DNA from: Arcuatula senhousia
Lineage: Eukaryota; Mollusca; Bivalvia; Mytilida; Mytilidae
Reading direction: 5' to 3'
Length of the DNA stretch: 64,000 nucleotides
NCBI GenBank assembly: GCA_963971305.1
Contig: OZ020306.1
Span: 60,734,686-60,798,685 of the forward strand
Of the stretch, positions 34,971-48,700 are shown piece after piece. The notes below the pieces were generated by a model. It did no database searches, was not told where the DNA came from, and saw nothing but the letters and a program-made list of their open reading frames with translations. Positions within the stretch are counted from its first letter, which is position 1. The number at the start of each line of letters is the position of its first letter. The position numbers and the translations under genes were made by a program.

Positions 34971-37900
34971 AGTAGAACGGTATACTATTTATAGTTTTAT
35001 TTTATATCCTCATACGGCAAGTGTACACCAAAAATCTAGGACGTCATTTTTGGCGTCGCGGAACTAAAAAAACAAGTTGAAAAAAAGAAGATATCGGGAT
35101 ATGCCGAGCGGTCTTGCGCGCTACGCGCTTCGTTTAAGGTGCACAATGTATCCCTACATCTCAGCTATAAGGCGGTACCAAGTAGAACGGTATACTATTT
35201 ATAGTTTTATTTTATATCCTCATACGGCAAGTGTACACCAAAAATCTAGGACGTCATTTTTGGCGTCGCGGAACTAAAAAAACAAGTTGAAAAAAAGAAG
35301 ATATCGGGATATGCCGAGCGGTCTTGCGCGCTACGCGCTTCGCTTAAGGTGCACAATGTAGCCCTACATCTCAGCTATTAGGCGGTACCAAGTAGAACGG
35401 TATACTATTTATAGTTTTATTTTATATCCTCATACGGCAAGTGTACACCAAAAATCTAGAGCGTCATTTTTGGCGTCGCGGAACTAAAAAAACAAGTTGA
35501 AAAAAAGAAGATATCGGGATATGCCGAGCGGTCTTGCGCGCTACGCGCTTCGTTTAAGGTACACAATGTAGCCCTACATCTCAGCTATTAGGCGGTACCA
35601 AGTAGAACGGTATACTATTTATAGTTTTATTTTATATCCTCATACGGCAAGTGTACACCAAAATTCTAGGACGTCATTTTTGGCGTCGCGGAACTAAAAA
35701 AACAAGTTGAAAAAAAGAAGATATCGGGATATGCCGAGCGGTCTTGCGCGCTACGCGCTTCGCTTAAGGTGCACAATGTAGCCCTAAATCTCAGCTATTA
35801 GGCGGTACCAAGTAGAACGGTATACTATTTATAGTTTTATTTTATATCCTCATACGGCAAGTGTACACCAAAAATCTAGGACGTCATATTTGGCGTCGCG
35901 GAACTAAAAAAACAAGTTGAAAAAAAGAAGATATCGGGATATGCCGAGCGGTCTTGCGCGCTACGCGCTTCGCTTAAGGTGCACAATGTAGCCCTACATC
36001 TCAGCTATTAGGCGGTACCAAGTAGAACGGTATACTATTTATAGTTTTATTTTATATCCTCATACGGCAAGTGTACACCAAAAATCTAGGACGTCATTTT
36101 TGGCGTCGCGGAACTAAAAAAACAAGTTGAAAAAAAGAAGATATCGGGATATGCCGAGCGGTCTTGCGCGCTACGCGCTTCGTTTAAGGTGCACAGTGTA
36201 GCCCTACATCTCAGCTATTAGGCGGTACCAAGTAGAACGGTATACTATTTATAGTTTTATTTTATATCCTCATACGGCAAGTGTACACCAAAAATCTAGG
36301 ACGTCATTTTTGGCGTCGCGGAACTAAAAAAACAAGTTGAAAAAAAGAAGATATCGGGATATGCCGAGCGGTCTTGCGCGCTACGCGCTTCGCTTAAGGT
36401 GCACAATGTAGCACTACATCTCAGCTATTAGGCGGTACCAAGTAGAACGGTATACTATTTATAGTTTTATTTTATATCCTCATACGGCAAGTGTACACCA
36501 AAAATCTAGGACGTCATTTTTGGCGTCGCGGAACTAAAAAAACAAGTTGAAAAAAAGAAGATATCGGGATATGCCAAGCGGTCTTGCTCGCTACGCGCTT
36601 CGTTTAAGGTGCACAATGTAGCCCTACATCTCAGCTATTAGGCGGTACCAAGTAGAACGGTATACTATTTATAGTTTTATTTTATATCCTCATACGGCAA
36701 GTGTACACCAAAAATCTAGGACGTCATTTTTGGCGTCGCGGAACTAAAAAAACAAGTTGAAAAAAAGAAGATATCGGGATATGCCGAGCGGTCTTGAGCG
36801 CTACGCGCTTCGCTTTAGGTGCACAATGTAGCCCTACATCTCAGCTATTAGGCGGTACCAAGTAGAACGGTATACTATTTATAGTTTTATTTTATATCCT
36901 CATACGGCAAGTGTACACCAAAAATCTAGGACGTCATTTTTGGCGTCGCGGAACTAAAAAAACAAGTTGAAAAAAAGAAGATATTGGGATATGCCGAGCG
37001 GTCTTGCGCGCTACGCGCTTCGTTTAAGGTGCACAATGTAGCCCTACATCTCAGCTATTAGGCGGTGCCAAGTAGAACGGTATACTATTTATAGTTTTAT
37101 TTTATATCCTCATACGGCAAGTGTACACCAAAAATCTAGGACGTCATTTTTGGCGTCGCGGAACTAAAAAAACAAGTTGAAAAAAAGAAGATATCGGGAT
37201 ATGCCGAGCGGTCTTGCGCGCTACGCGCTTCGCTTAAGGTGCACAATGTAGCCCTACATCTCAGCTATTAGGCGGTACCAAGTAGAACGGTATACTATTT
37301 ATAGTTTTATTTTATATCCTCATACGGCAAGTGTACACCAAAAATCTAGGACGTCATTTTTGGCGTCGCGGAACTAAAAAAACAAGTTGAAAAAAGGAAG
37401 ATATCGGGATATGCCGAGCGGTCTTGCGCGATACGCGCTTCGTTTAAGGTGCACAATGTAGCCCTACATCTCAGCTATTAGGCGGTACCAAGTAGAACGG
37501 TATACTATTTATAGTTTTATTTTATATCCTCATACGGCAAGTGTACACCAAAAATCTAGGACGTCATTTTTGGCGTCGCGGAACTAAAAAAACAAGTTGA
37601 AAAAAAGAAGATATCGGGATATGCCGAGCGGTCTTGCGCGCTACGCGCTTCATTTAAGGTGCACAATGTAGCCCTACATCTCAGCTATTAGGCGGTACCA
37701 AGTAGAACGGTATACTATTTATAGTTTTATTTTATATCCTCATACGGCAAGTGTACACCAAAAATCTAGGACGTCATTTTTGGCGTCGCGGAACTAAAAA
37801 AACAAGTTGAAAAAAAGAAGATATCGGGATATGCCGAGCGGTCTTGCGCGCTACGCGCTTCGCTTAAGGTGCACAATGTAGCCCTACATCTCAGCTATTA

Positions 37901-39232
37901 GGCGGTACCAAGTAGAACGGTATACTATTTATAGTTTTATTTTATATCCTCATACGGCAAGTGTACACCAAAAATCTAGGACGTCATTTTTGGCGTCGCG
38001 GAACTAAAAAAACAAGTTGAAAAAAAGAAGATATCGGGATATGCCGAGCGGTCTTGCGCGCTACGCGCTTCGTTTAAGGTGCACAATGTAGCCCTACATC
38101 TCAGCTATTGTGCGGTACCAAGTAGAACGGTATACTATTTATAGTTTTATTTTATATCCTCATACGGCAAGTGTACACCAAAAATCTAGGACGTCATTTT
38201 TGGCGTCGCGGAACTAAAAAAACAAGTTGAAAAAAAGAAGATATCGGGATATGCCGAGCGGTCTTGCGCGCTACGCGCTTCGCTTAAGGTGCACAATGTA
38301 GCCCTACATCTCAGCTATTAGGCGGTACCAAGTAGAACGGTATACTATTTATAGTTTTATTTTATATCCTCATACGGCAAGTGTACACCAAAAATCTAGG
38401 ACGTCATTTTTGGCGTCGCGGAACTAAAAAAACAAGTTGAAAAAAAGAAGATATCGGGATATGCCGAGCGGTCTTGCGCGCTACGCGCTTCGTTTAAGGT
38501 GCACAATGTAGCCCTACATCTCAGCTATTGTGCGGTACCAAGTAGAACGGTATACTATTTATAGTTTTATTTTATATCCTCATACGGCAAGTGTACACCA
38601 AAAATCTAGGACGTCATTTTTGGCGTCGCGGAACTAAAAAAACAAGTTGAAAAAAAGAAGATATCGGGATATGCCGAGCGGTCTTGCGCGCTACGCGCTT
38701 CGCTTAAGGTGCACAATGTAGCCCTACATCTCAGCTATTAGGCGGTACCAAGTAGAACGGTATACTATTTATAGTTTTATTTTATATCCTCATACGGCAA
38801 GTGTACACCAAAAATCTAGGACGTCATTTTTGGCGTCGCGGAACTAAAAAAAACAAGTTGAAAAAAAGAAGATATCGGGATATGCCGAGCGGTCTTGCGC
38901 GCTACGCGCTTCTCTTAAGGTGCACAATGTAGCCCTACATCTCAGCTATTAGGCGGTACCAAGTAGAACGGTATACTATTGATAGTTTTATTTTATATCC
39001 TCATACGACAAGTGTACACCAAAAATCTAGGACGTCATTTTTGGCGTCGCGGAACTAAAAAAACAAGTTGAAAAAAAGAAGATATCGGGATATGCCGAGC
39101 GGTCTTGCGCGCTACGCGCTTCGCTTAAGGTGCACAATGTAGCCCTACATCTCAGCTATTAGGCGGTACCAAGTAGAACGGTATACTATTTATAGTTTTA
39201 TTTTATATCCTCATACGGCAAGTGTACACCAA

Positions 39233-39238
39233 AAATCT
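39233..39238. repeat. Left target-site duplication of the LINE (AAATCT)
   Basis: AAATCT occurs at 39233-39238 and again at 39772-39777, immediately outside the insert. It corresponds to monomer positions 17-22, within the CCAAAAAT/ATTTTTGG inverted repeat. Confidence 0.75.
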
Positions 39239-39499
39239 CTTAATGCCCATCTATTTTTACGAAACATAGTCGACACTCCTAACTGTACCTGTGGCCAAAT
39301 GGAGACTACTTCCCACTATTTATTATATTGTCATAAATATTCTGTCATTCGTGATTCTTTGTTTTCACTAAATCTTCAAATTCCACTTACTACTGATATT
39401 CTGCTGTATGGGTCAGATGCTCTAACTTTAGATCAGAACACTCAGCTATTTTTAAAAGTGCAAAAGTTTTTACTAGACAGCAAAAGATTTTTATATTAA
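39239..39499 (+). pseudogene. LINE ORF2 (reverse transcriptase) C-terminal fragment, 86 codons
   Basis: The frame is open from the insertion junction to TAA at 39497-39499. It begins LNAHLFLRNIVDTPNCTCG and includes a cysteine/histidine motif, C-T-C-G-X7-H-Y-L-L-Y-C, typical of the extreme C-terminus of LINE ORF2 proteins, where it follows the reverse transcriptase domain. The tail contains LLYGSDALTLDQN and ends SKRFLY. Starting the protein at the ATG at 39299 would cut the first two cysteines of this motif, so that start is misleading. All endonuclease and polymerase domains are missing, so it is a dead fragment. Confidence 0.82.
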
Positions 39500-39771
39500 T
39501 TCTCTTTCAATTACACTTCATTTCAATCCCACTTATGTACGTTTTATTTCTTCTTTTTACATAATTTCTTATTACACATTGTTAACCACCATTCAACATA
39601 TTTTGAATCCCATACATTATAAGGCGTGCTAGATGTTTATTGTCTATTTACTTTGTATGTGTTTAAGGAGACGGACCCTGTATAAGCTTAAGCTTGTTTC
39701 CGAATCCTTGCCAGTTATTATGTTTGTATATGTAATGTTCGTATTTTTATTTGAATAAATATGTTTAAACT
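39500..39771 (+). other. LINE 3' UTR
   Basis: An AT-rich tail with no ORF. It includes GCTTAAGCTT near 39688 and AATAAA at 39754-39759, then rejoins the satellite at AAATCTAGG. Confidence 0.65.
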
Positions 39772-42700
39772 AAATCTAGGACGTCATTTTTGGCGTCGCG
39801 GAACTAAAAAAACAAGTTGAAAAAAAGAAGATATCGGGATATGCCGAGCGGTCTTGCGCGCTACGCGCTTCGTTTAAGGTGCACAATGTAGCCCTACATC
39901 TCAGCTATTAGGCGGTACCAAGTAGAACGGTATACTATTTATAGTTTTATTTTATATCCTCATACGGCAAGTGTACACCAAAAATCTAGGACGTCATTTT
40001 TGGCGTCGCGGAACTAAAAAAACAAGTTGAAAAAAAGAAGATATCGGGATATGCCGAGCGGTCTTGCGCGCTACGCACTTCGCTTAAGGTGCACAATGTA
40101 GCCCTTCATCTCAGCTATTAGGCGGTACCAAGTAGAACGGTATACTATTTATAGTTTTATTTTATATCCTCATACGGCAAGTGTACACCAAAAATCTAGG
40201 ACGTCATTTTTGGCGTCGCGGAACTAAAAAAACAAGTTGAAAAAAGAAGATATCAGGATATGCCGATACGGTCTTGCGCGCTACGCGCTTCGTTTAAGGT
40301 GCACAATGTAGCCCTACATCTCAGTTATTAGGCGGTACCAAGTAGAACGGTATACTATTTATAGTTTTATTTTATATCCTCATACGGCAAGTGTACACCA
40401 AAAATCTAGGACGTCATTTTTGGCGTCGCGGAACTAAAAAAACAAGTTGAAAAAAAGAAGATATCGGGATATGCCGAGCGGTCTTGCGCGCTACGCGCTT
40501 CGCTTAAGGTGCACAATGTAGCCCTACATCTCAGCTATTAGGCGGTACCAAGTAGAACGGTATACTATTTATAGTTTTATTTTATATCCTCATACGGCAA
40601 GTGTACACCAAAAATCTAGGACGTCATTTTTGGCGTCGCGGAACTAAAAAAACAAGTTGAAAAAAAGAAGATATCGGGATATGCCGAGCGGTCTTGCGCG
40701 CTACGCGCTTCGTTTAAGGTGCACAATGTAGCCCTACATCTCAGCTATTAGGCGGTTCCAAGTAGAACGGTATACTATTTATAGTTTTATTTTATATCCT
40801 CATACGGCAAGTGTACACCAAAAATCTAGGACGTCATTTTTGGCGTCGCGGAACTAAAAAAACAAGTTGAAAAAAAGAAGATATCGGGATATGCCGAGCG
40901 GTCTTGCGCGCTACGCGCTTCGCTTAAGGTGCACAATGTAGCCCTACATCTCAGCTATTAGGCGGTACCAAGTAGAACGGTATACTATTTATAGTTTTAT
41001 TTTATATCCTCATACGGCAAGTGTACACTAAAAATCTAGGACGTCATTTTTGGCGTCGCGGAACTAAAAAAACAAGTTGAAAAAAAGAAGATATCGGGAT
41101 ATGCCGAGCGGTCTTGCGCGCTACGCGCTTCGCTTAAGGTGCACAATGTAGCCCTACATCTCAGCTATTAGGCGGTACCAAGTAGAACGGTATACTATTT
41201 ATAGTTTTATTTTATATCCTCATACGGCAAGTGTACATCAAAAATCTAGGACGTCATTGTTGGCGTCGCGGAACTAAAAAAACAAGTTGAAAAAAAGAAG
41301 ATATCGGGATATGCCGAGCGGTCTTGCGCGCTACGCGCTTCATTGAAGGTGCACAATGTAGCCCTACATCTCAGCTATTAGGCGGTACCAAGTAGAACGG
41401 TATACTATTTATAGTTTTATTTTATATCCTCATACGGCAAGTGTACACCAAAAATCTAGGACGTCATTTTTGGCGTCGCGGAACTAAAAAAACAAGTTGA
41501 AAAAAAGAAGATATCGGGATATGCCGAGCGGTCTTGCGCGCTACGCGCTTCGTTTAAGGTGCACAATGTAGCCCTACATCTCAGCTATTAGGCGGTACCA
41601 AGTAGAACGGTATACTATTTATAGTTTTATTTTATATCCTCATACGGCAAGTGTACACCAAAAATCTAGGACGTCATTTTTGGCGTCGCGGAACTAAAAA
41701 AACAAGTTGAAAAAAAGAAGATATCGGGATATGCCGAGCGGTCTTGCGCGCTACGCGCTTCGCTTAAGGTGCACAATGTAGCCCTACATCTCAGCTATTA
41801 GGCGGTACCAAGTAGAACGGTATACTATTTATAGTTTTATTTTATATCCTCATACGGCAAGTGTACACCAAAAATCTAGGACGTCATTTTTGGCGTTGCG
41901 GAACTAAAAAAACAAGTTGAAAAAAGGAAGATATCGGGATATGCCGAGCGGTCTTGCGCGATACGCGCTTCGTTTAAGGTGCACAATGTAGCCCTACATC
42001 TCAGCTATTAGGCGGTACCAAGTAGAACGGTATACTATTTATAGTTTTATTTTATATCCTCATACGGCAAGTGTACACCAAAAATCTAGGACGTCATTTT
42101 TGGCGTCGCGGAACTAAAAAAACAAGTTGAAAAAAAGAAGATATCGGGATATGCCGAGCGGTCTTGCGCGCTACGCGCTTCGTTTAAGGTGCACAATGTA
42201 GCCCTACATCTCAGCTATTAGGCGGTACCAAGTAGAACGGTATACTATTTATAGTTTTATTTTATATCCTCATACGGCAAGTGTACACCAAAAATCTAGG
42301 ACGTCATTTTTGGCGTCGCGGAACTAAAAAAACAAGTTGAAAAAAAGAAGATATCGGGATATGCCGAGCGGTCTTGCGCGCTACGCGCTTCGCTTAAGGT
42401 GCACAATGTAGCCCTACATCTCAGCTATTAGGCGGTACCAAGTAGAACGGTATACTATTTATAGTTTTATTTTATATCCTCATACGGCAAGTGTACACCA
42501 AAAATCTAGGACGTCATTTTTGGCGTCGCGGAACTAAAAAAACAAGTTGAAAAAAAGAAGATATCGGGATATGCCGAGCGGTCTTGCGCGCTACGCGCTT
42601 CGCTTAAGGTGCACAATGTAGCCCTACATCTCAGCTATTAGGCGGTACCAAGTAGAACGGTATACTATTTATAGTTTTATTTTATATCCTCATACGGCAA

Positions 42701-45700
42701 GTGTACACCAAAAATCTAGGACGTCATTTTTGGCGTCGCGGAACTAAAAAAACAAGTTGAAAAAAAGAAGATATCGGGATATGCCGAGCGGTCTTGCGCG
42801 CTACGCGCTTCGTTTAAGGTGCACAATGTAGCCCTACATCTCAGCTATTAGGCGGTACCAAGTAGAACGGTATACTATTTATAGTTTTATTTTATATCCT
42901 CATACGGCAAGTGTACACCAAAAATCTAGGACGTCATTTTTGGCGTCGCGGAACTAAAAAAACAAGTTGAAAAAAAGAAGATATCGGGATATGCCGAGCG
43001 GTCTTGCGCGCTACGCACTTCGCTTAAGGTGCACAATGTAGCCCTTCATCTCAGCTATTAGGCGGTACCAAGTAGAACGGTATACTATTTATAGTTTTAT
43101 TTTATATCCTCATACGGCAAGTGTACACCAAAAATCTAGGACGTCATTTTTGGCGTCGCGGAACTAAAAAAACAAGTTGAAAAAAGAAGATATCAGGATA
43201 TGCCGATACGGTCTTGCGCGCTACGCGCTTCGTTTAAGGTGCACAATGTAGCCCTACATCTCAGTTATTAGGCGGTACCAAGTAGAACGGTATACTATTT
43301 ATAGTTTTATTTTATATCCTCATACGGCAAGTGTACACCAAAAATCTAGGACGTCATTTTTGGCGTCGCGGAACTAAAAAAACAAGTTGAAAAAAAGAAG
43401 ATATCGGGATATGCCGAGCGGTCTTGCGCGCTACGCGCTTCGCTTAAGGTGCACAATGTAGCCCTACATCTCAGCTATTAGGCGGTACCAAGTAGAACGG
43501 TATACTATTTATAGTTTTATTTTATATCCTCATACGGCAAGTGTACACCAAAAATCTAGGACGTCATTTTTGGCGTCGCGGAACTAAAAAAACAAGTTGA
43601 AAAAAAGAAGATATCGGGATATGCCGAGCGGTCTTGCGCGCTACGCGCTTCGTTTAAGGTGCACAATGTAGCCCTACATCTCAGCTATTAGGCGGTTCCA
43701 AGTAGAACGGTATACTATTTATAGTTTTATTTTATATCCTCATACGGCAAGTGTACACCAAAAATCTAGGACGTCATTTTTGGCGTCGCGGAACTAAAAA
43801 AACAAGTTGAAAAAAAGAAGATATCGGGATATGCCGAGCGGTCTTGCGCGCTACGCGCTTCGCTTAAGGTGCACAATGTAGCCCTACATCTCAGCTATTA
43901 GGCGGTACCAAGTAGAACGGTATACTATTTATAGTTTTATTTTATATCCTCATACGGCAAGTGTACACTAAAAATCTAGGACGTCATTTTTGGCGTCGCG
44001 GAACTAAAAAAACAAGTTGAAAAAAAGAAGATATCGGGATATGCCGAGCGGTCTTGCGCGCTACGCGCTTCGCTTAAGGTGCACAATGTAGCCCTACATC
44101 TCAGCTATTAGGCGGTACCAAGTAGAACGGTATACTATTTATAGTTTTATTTTATATCCTCATACGGCAAGTGTACATCAAAAATCTAGGACGTCATTGT
44201 TGGCGTCGCGGAACTAAAAAAACAAGTTGAAAAAAAGAAGATATCGGGATATGCCGAGCGGTCTTGCGCGCTACGCGCTTCATTGAAGGTGCACAATGTA
44301 GCCCTACATCTCAGCTATTAGGCGGTACCAAGTAGAACGGTATACTATTTATAGTTTTATTTTATATCCTCATACGGCAAGTGTACACCAAAAATCTAGG
44401 ACGTCATTTTTGGCGTCGCGGAACTAAAAAAACAAGTTGAAAAAAAGAAGATATCGGGATATGCCGAGCGGTCTTGCGCGCTACGCGCTTCGTTTAAGGT
44501 GCACAATGTAGCCCTACATCTCAGCTATTAGGCGGTACCAAGTAGAACGGTATACTATTTATAGTTTTATTTTATATCCTCATACGGCAAGTGTACACCA
44601 AAAATCTAGGACGTCATTTTTGGCGTCGCGGAACTAAAAAAACAAGTTGAAAAAAAGAAGATATCGGGATATGCCGAGCGGTCTTGCGCGCTACGCGCTT
44701 CGCTTAAGGTGCACAATGTAGCCCTACATCTCAGCTATTAGGCGGTACCAAGTAGAACGGTATACTATTTATAGTTTTATTTTATATCCTCATACGGCAA
44801 GTGTACACCAAAAATCTAGGACGTCATTTTTGGCGTTGCGGAACTAAAAAAACAAGTTGAAAAAAGGAAGATATCGGGATATGCCGAGCGGTCTTGCGCG
44901 ATACGCGCTTCGTTTAAGGTGCACAATGTAGCCCTACATCTCAGCTATTAGGCGGTACCAAGTAGAACGGTATACTATTTATAGTTTTATTTTATATCCT
45001 CATACGGCAAGTGTACACCAAAAATCTAGGACGTCATTTTTGGCGTCGCGGAACTAAAAAAACAAGTTGAAAAAAAGAAGATATCGGGATATGCCGAGCG
45101 GTCTTGCGCGCTACGCGCTTCGTTTAAGGTGCACAATGTAGCCCTACATCTCAGCTATTAGGCGGTACCAAGTAGAACGGTATACTATTTATAGTTTTAT
45201 TTTATATCCTCATACGGCAAGTGTACACCAAAAATCTAGGACGTCATTTTTGGCGTCGCGGAACTAAAAAAACAAGTTGAAAAAAAGAAGATATCGGGAT
45301 ATGCCGAGCGGTCTTGCGCGCTACGCGCTTCGCTTAAGGTGCACAATGTAGCCCTACATCTCAGCTATTAGGCGGTACCAAGTAGAACGGTATACTATTT
45401 ATAGTTTTATTTTATATCCTCATACGGCAAGTGTACACCAAAAATCTAGGACGTCATTTTTGGCGTCGCGGAACTAAAAAAACAAGTTGAAAAAAAGAAG
45501 ATATCGGGATATGCCGAGCGGTCTTGCGCGCTACGCGCTTCGCTTAAGGTGCACAATGTAGCCCTACATCTCAGCTATTAGGCGGTACCAAGTAGAACGG
45601 TATACTATTTATAGTTTTATTTTATATCCTCATACGGCAAGTGTACACCAAAAATCTAGGACGTCATTTTTGGCGTCGCGGAACTAAAAAAACAAGTTGA

Positions 45701-45752
45701 AAAAAAGAAGATATCGGGATATGCCGAGCGGTCTTGCGCGCTACGCGCTTCG
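39772..45752. repeat. Higher-order repeat: 14 monomers (offset 2940 bp), two copies
   Basis: 39772-42812 and 42712-45752 match base for base as far as I can read, with offset 2940 (14x210). Shared markers: CTACGCACTTCG (40073/43013), CCGATACGG (40263/43203), TCAGTTATTAGG (40321/43261), GGCGGTTCC (40751/43691), ACACTAAAAATC (41025/43965), CATTGTTGG (41254/44194), CTTCATTGAAGG (41338/44278), GGCGTTGCGG (41891/44831) and AAAAAGGAAG (41930/44870). The first difference on the right is T at 42813 versus C at 45753. Confidence 0.88.
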
Positions 45753-48700
45753 CTTAAGGTGCACAATGTAGCCCTACATCTCAGCTATTAGGCGGTACCA
45801 AGTAGAACGGTATACTATTTATAGTTTTATTTTATATCCTCATACGGCAAGTGTACACCAAAAATATAGGACGTCATTTTTGGCGTCGCGGAACTAAAAA
45901 AAACAAGTTGAAAAAAAGAAGATATCGGGATATGCCGAGCGGTCTTGCGCGCTACGCGCTTCGTTTAAGGTGCACAATGTAGCCCTACATCTCAGCTATT
46001 AGGCGGTACCAAGTAGAACGGTATACTATTTATAGTTTTATTTTATATCCTCATACGGCAAGTGTACACCAAAAATCTAGGACGTCATTTTTGGCGTCGC
46101 GGAACTAAAAAAACAAGTTGAAAAAAAGAAGATATCGGGATATGCCGAGCGGTCTTGCGCGCTACGCGCTTCGCTTAAGGTGCACAATGTAGCCCTACAT
46201 CTCAGCTATTAGGCGGTACCAAGTAGAACGGTATACTATTTATAGTTTTATTTTATATCCTCATACGGCAAGTGTACACCAAAAATCTAGGACGTCATTT
46301 TTGGCGTCGCGGAACTAAAAAAACAAGTTGAAAAAAAGAAGATATCGGGATATGCCGAGCGGTCTTGCGCGCTACGCGCTTCGCTTAAGGTGCACAATGT
46401 AGCCCTACATCTCAGCTATTAGGCGGTACCAAGTAATACGGTATACTATTTATAGTTTTATTTTATATCCTCATACGGCAAGTGTACACCAAAAATCTAG
46501 GACGTCATTTTTGGCGTCGCGGAACTAAAAAAACAAGTTGAAAAAAAGAAGATATCGGGATATGCCGAGCGGTCTTGCGCGCTACGCGCTTCGTTTAAGG
46601 TGCACAATGTAGCCCTACATCTCAGCTATTAGGCGGTACCAAGTAGAACGGTATACTATTTATAGTTTTATTTTATATCCTCATACGGCAAGTGTACACC
46701 AAAAATCTAGGACGTCATTTTTGGCGTCGCGGAACTAAAAAAACAAGTTGAAAAAAAGAAGATATCGGGACATGCCGAGCGGTCTTGCGCCCTACGCGCT
46801 TCGTTTAAGGTGCACAATGTAGCCCTACATCTCAGCTATTAGGCGGTACCAAGTAGAACGGTATACTATTTATAGTTTTATTTTATATCCTCATACGGCA
46901 AGTGTACACCAAAAATCAAGGACGTCATTTTTGGCGTCGCGGAACTAAAAAAACAAGTTGAAAAAAAGAAGATATCGGGATATGCCGAGCGGTCTTGCGC
47001 GCTACGCGCTTCGCTTAAGGTGCACAATGTAGCCCTACATCTCAGCTATTAGGCGGTACCAAGTAGAACGGTATACTATTTATAGTTTTATTTTATATCC
47101 TCATACGGCAAGTGTACACCAAAAATCTAGGACGTCATTTTTGGCGTCGCGGAACTAAAAAAAACAAGTTGAAAAAATGAAGATATCGGGATATGCCGAG
47201 CGGTCTTGCGCGCTACGCGCTTCGTTTAAGGTGCACAATGTAGCCCTACATCTCAGCTATTAGGCGGTACCAAGTAGAACGGTATACTATTTATAGTTTT
47301 ATTTTATATCCTCATACGGCAAGTGTACACCAAAAATCTAGGACGTCATTTTTGGCGTCGCGGAACTAAAAAAACAAGTTGAAAAAAAGAAGATATCGGG
47401 ATATGCCGAGCGGTCTTGCACGCTACGCGCTTCGCTTAAGGTGCACAATGTAGCCCTACATCTCAGCTATTAGGCGGTACCAAGTAGAACGGTATACTAT
47501 TTATAGTTTTATTTTATATCCTCATACGGCAAGTGTACACCAAAAATCTAGGACGTCATTTTTGGCGTCGCGGAACTAAAAAAACAAGTTGAAAAAAAGA
47601 AGATATCGGGATATGCCGAGCGGTCTTGCGCGCTACGCGCTTCGCTTAAGGTGCACAATGTAGCCCTACATCTCAGCTATTAGGCGGTACCAAGTAGAAC
47701 GGTATACTATTTATAGTTTTATTTTATATCCTCATACGGCAAGTGTACACCAAAAATCTAGGACGTCATTTTTGGCGTCGCGGAACTAAAAAAACAAGTT
47801 GAAAAAAAGAAAATATCGGGATATGCCTAGCGGTCTTGCGCGCTACGCGCTTCGCTTAAGGTGCACAATGTAGCCCTACATCTCAGCTATTAGGCGGTAC
47901 CAAGTAGAACGGTATACTATTTATAGTTTTATTTTATATCCTCATACGGCAAGTGTACACCAAAAATCTAGGACGTCATTTTTGGCGTCGCGGAACTAAA
48001 AAAACAAGTTGAAAAAAAGAAGATATCGGGATATGCCGAGCGGTCTTGCGCGCTACGCGCTTCGTTTAAGGTGCACAATGTAGCCCTACATCTCAGCTAT
48101 TAGGCGGTACCAAGTAGAACGGTATACTATTTATAGTTTTATTTTATATCCTCATACGGCAAGTGTACACCAAAAATCTAGGACGTCATTTTTGGCGTCG
48201 CGGAACTAAAAAAACAAGTTGAAAAAAAGAAGATATCGGGATATGCCGAGCGGTCTTGCGCGCTACGCGCTTCGCTTAAGGTGCACAATGTAGCCCTACA
48301 TCTCAGCTATTAGGCGGTACCAAGTAGAACGGTATACTATTTATAGTTTTATTTTATATCTTCATACGGCAAGTGTACACCAAAAATCTAGGACGTCATT
48401 TTTTGCGTCGCGGAACTAAAAAAACAAGTTGAAAAAAAGAAGATATCGGGATATGCCGAGCGGTCTTGCGCGCTACGCGCTTCGCTTAAGGTGAACAATG
48501 TAGCCCTACATCTCAGATATTAGGCGGTACCAAGTAGAACGGTATACCATTTATAGTTTTATTTTATATCCTCATACGGCAAGTGTACACCAAAAATCTA
48601 GGACGTCATTTTTGGCGTCGCGGAACTAAAAAAACAAGTTGAAAAATAGAAGATATCGGGATATGCCGAGCGGTCTTGCGCGCTACGCGCTTCGTTTAAG

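Larger units (their letters stand above)
24044..39238. repeat. Satellite array block 2 (about 72 monomers)
   Basis: The satellite resumes in phase (ATAGTTTTATTTT) after the LTR element. For much of the block CTTCGCTTAAGG and CTTCGTTTAAGG monomers alternate, giving a 420-bp dimeric register (for example 28178 C, 28388 T, 28600 C, 28810 T, 29020 C, 29230 T). Local blocks break it, such as three CTTCTTTTAAGG monomers (26915, 27549, 27967) and a 5-monomer duplication marked by CTCAGCTCAGCT at 33884 and 34945. The single 66-codon ORF at 35077-35277 exists only because one monomer has TAT instead of TAG. No gene is seen. Confidence 0.97.
39239..39771 (+). mobile_element. 5'-truncated non-LTR retrotransposon (LINE) 3' end, 533 bp
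   Basis: Interrupts a satellite monomer and is flanked by a 6-bp AAATCT duplication. It consists of the last part of an ORF2 reading frame (to 39499) and a 3' UTR of about 270 bp containing AATAAA at 39754-39759. There is no long A tail; it ends ATATGTTTAAACT. Severe 5' truncation is usual for target-primed reverse transcription. The family is probably Jockey/CR1-like, judged from the C-terminal motif only. Confidence 0.85.
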
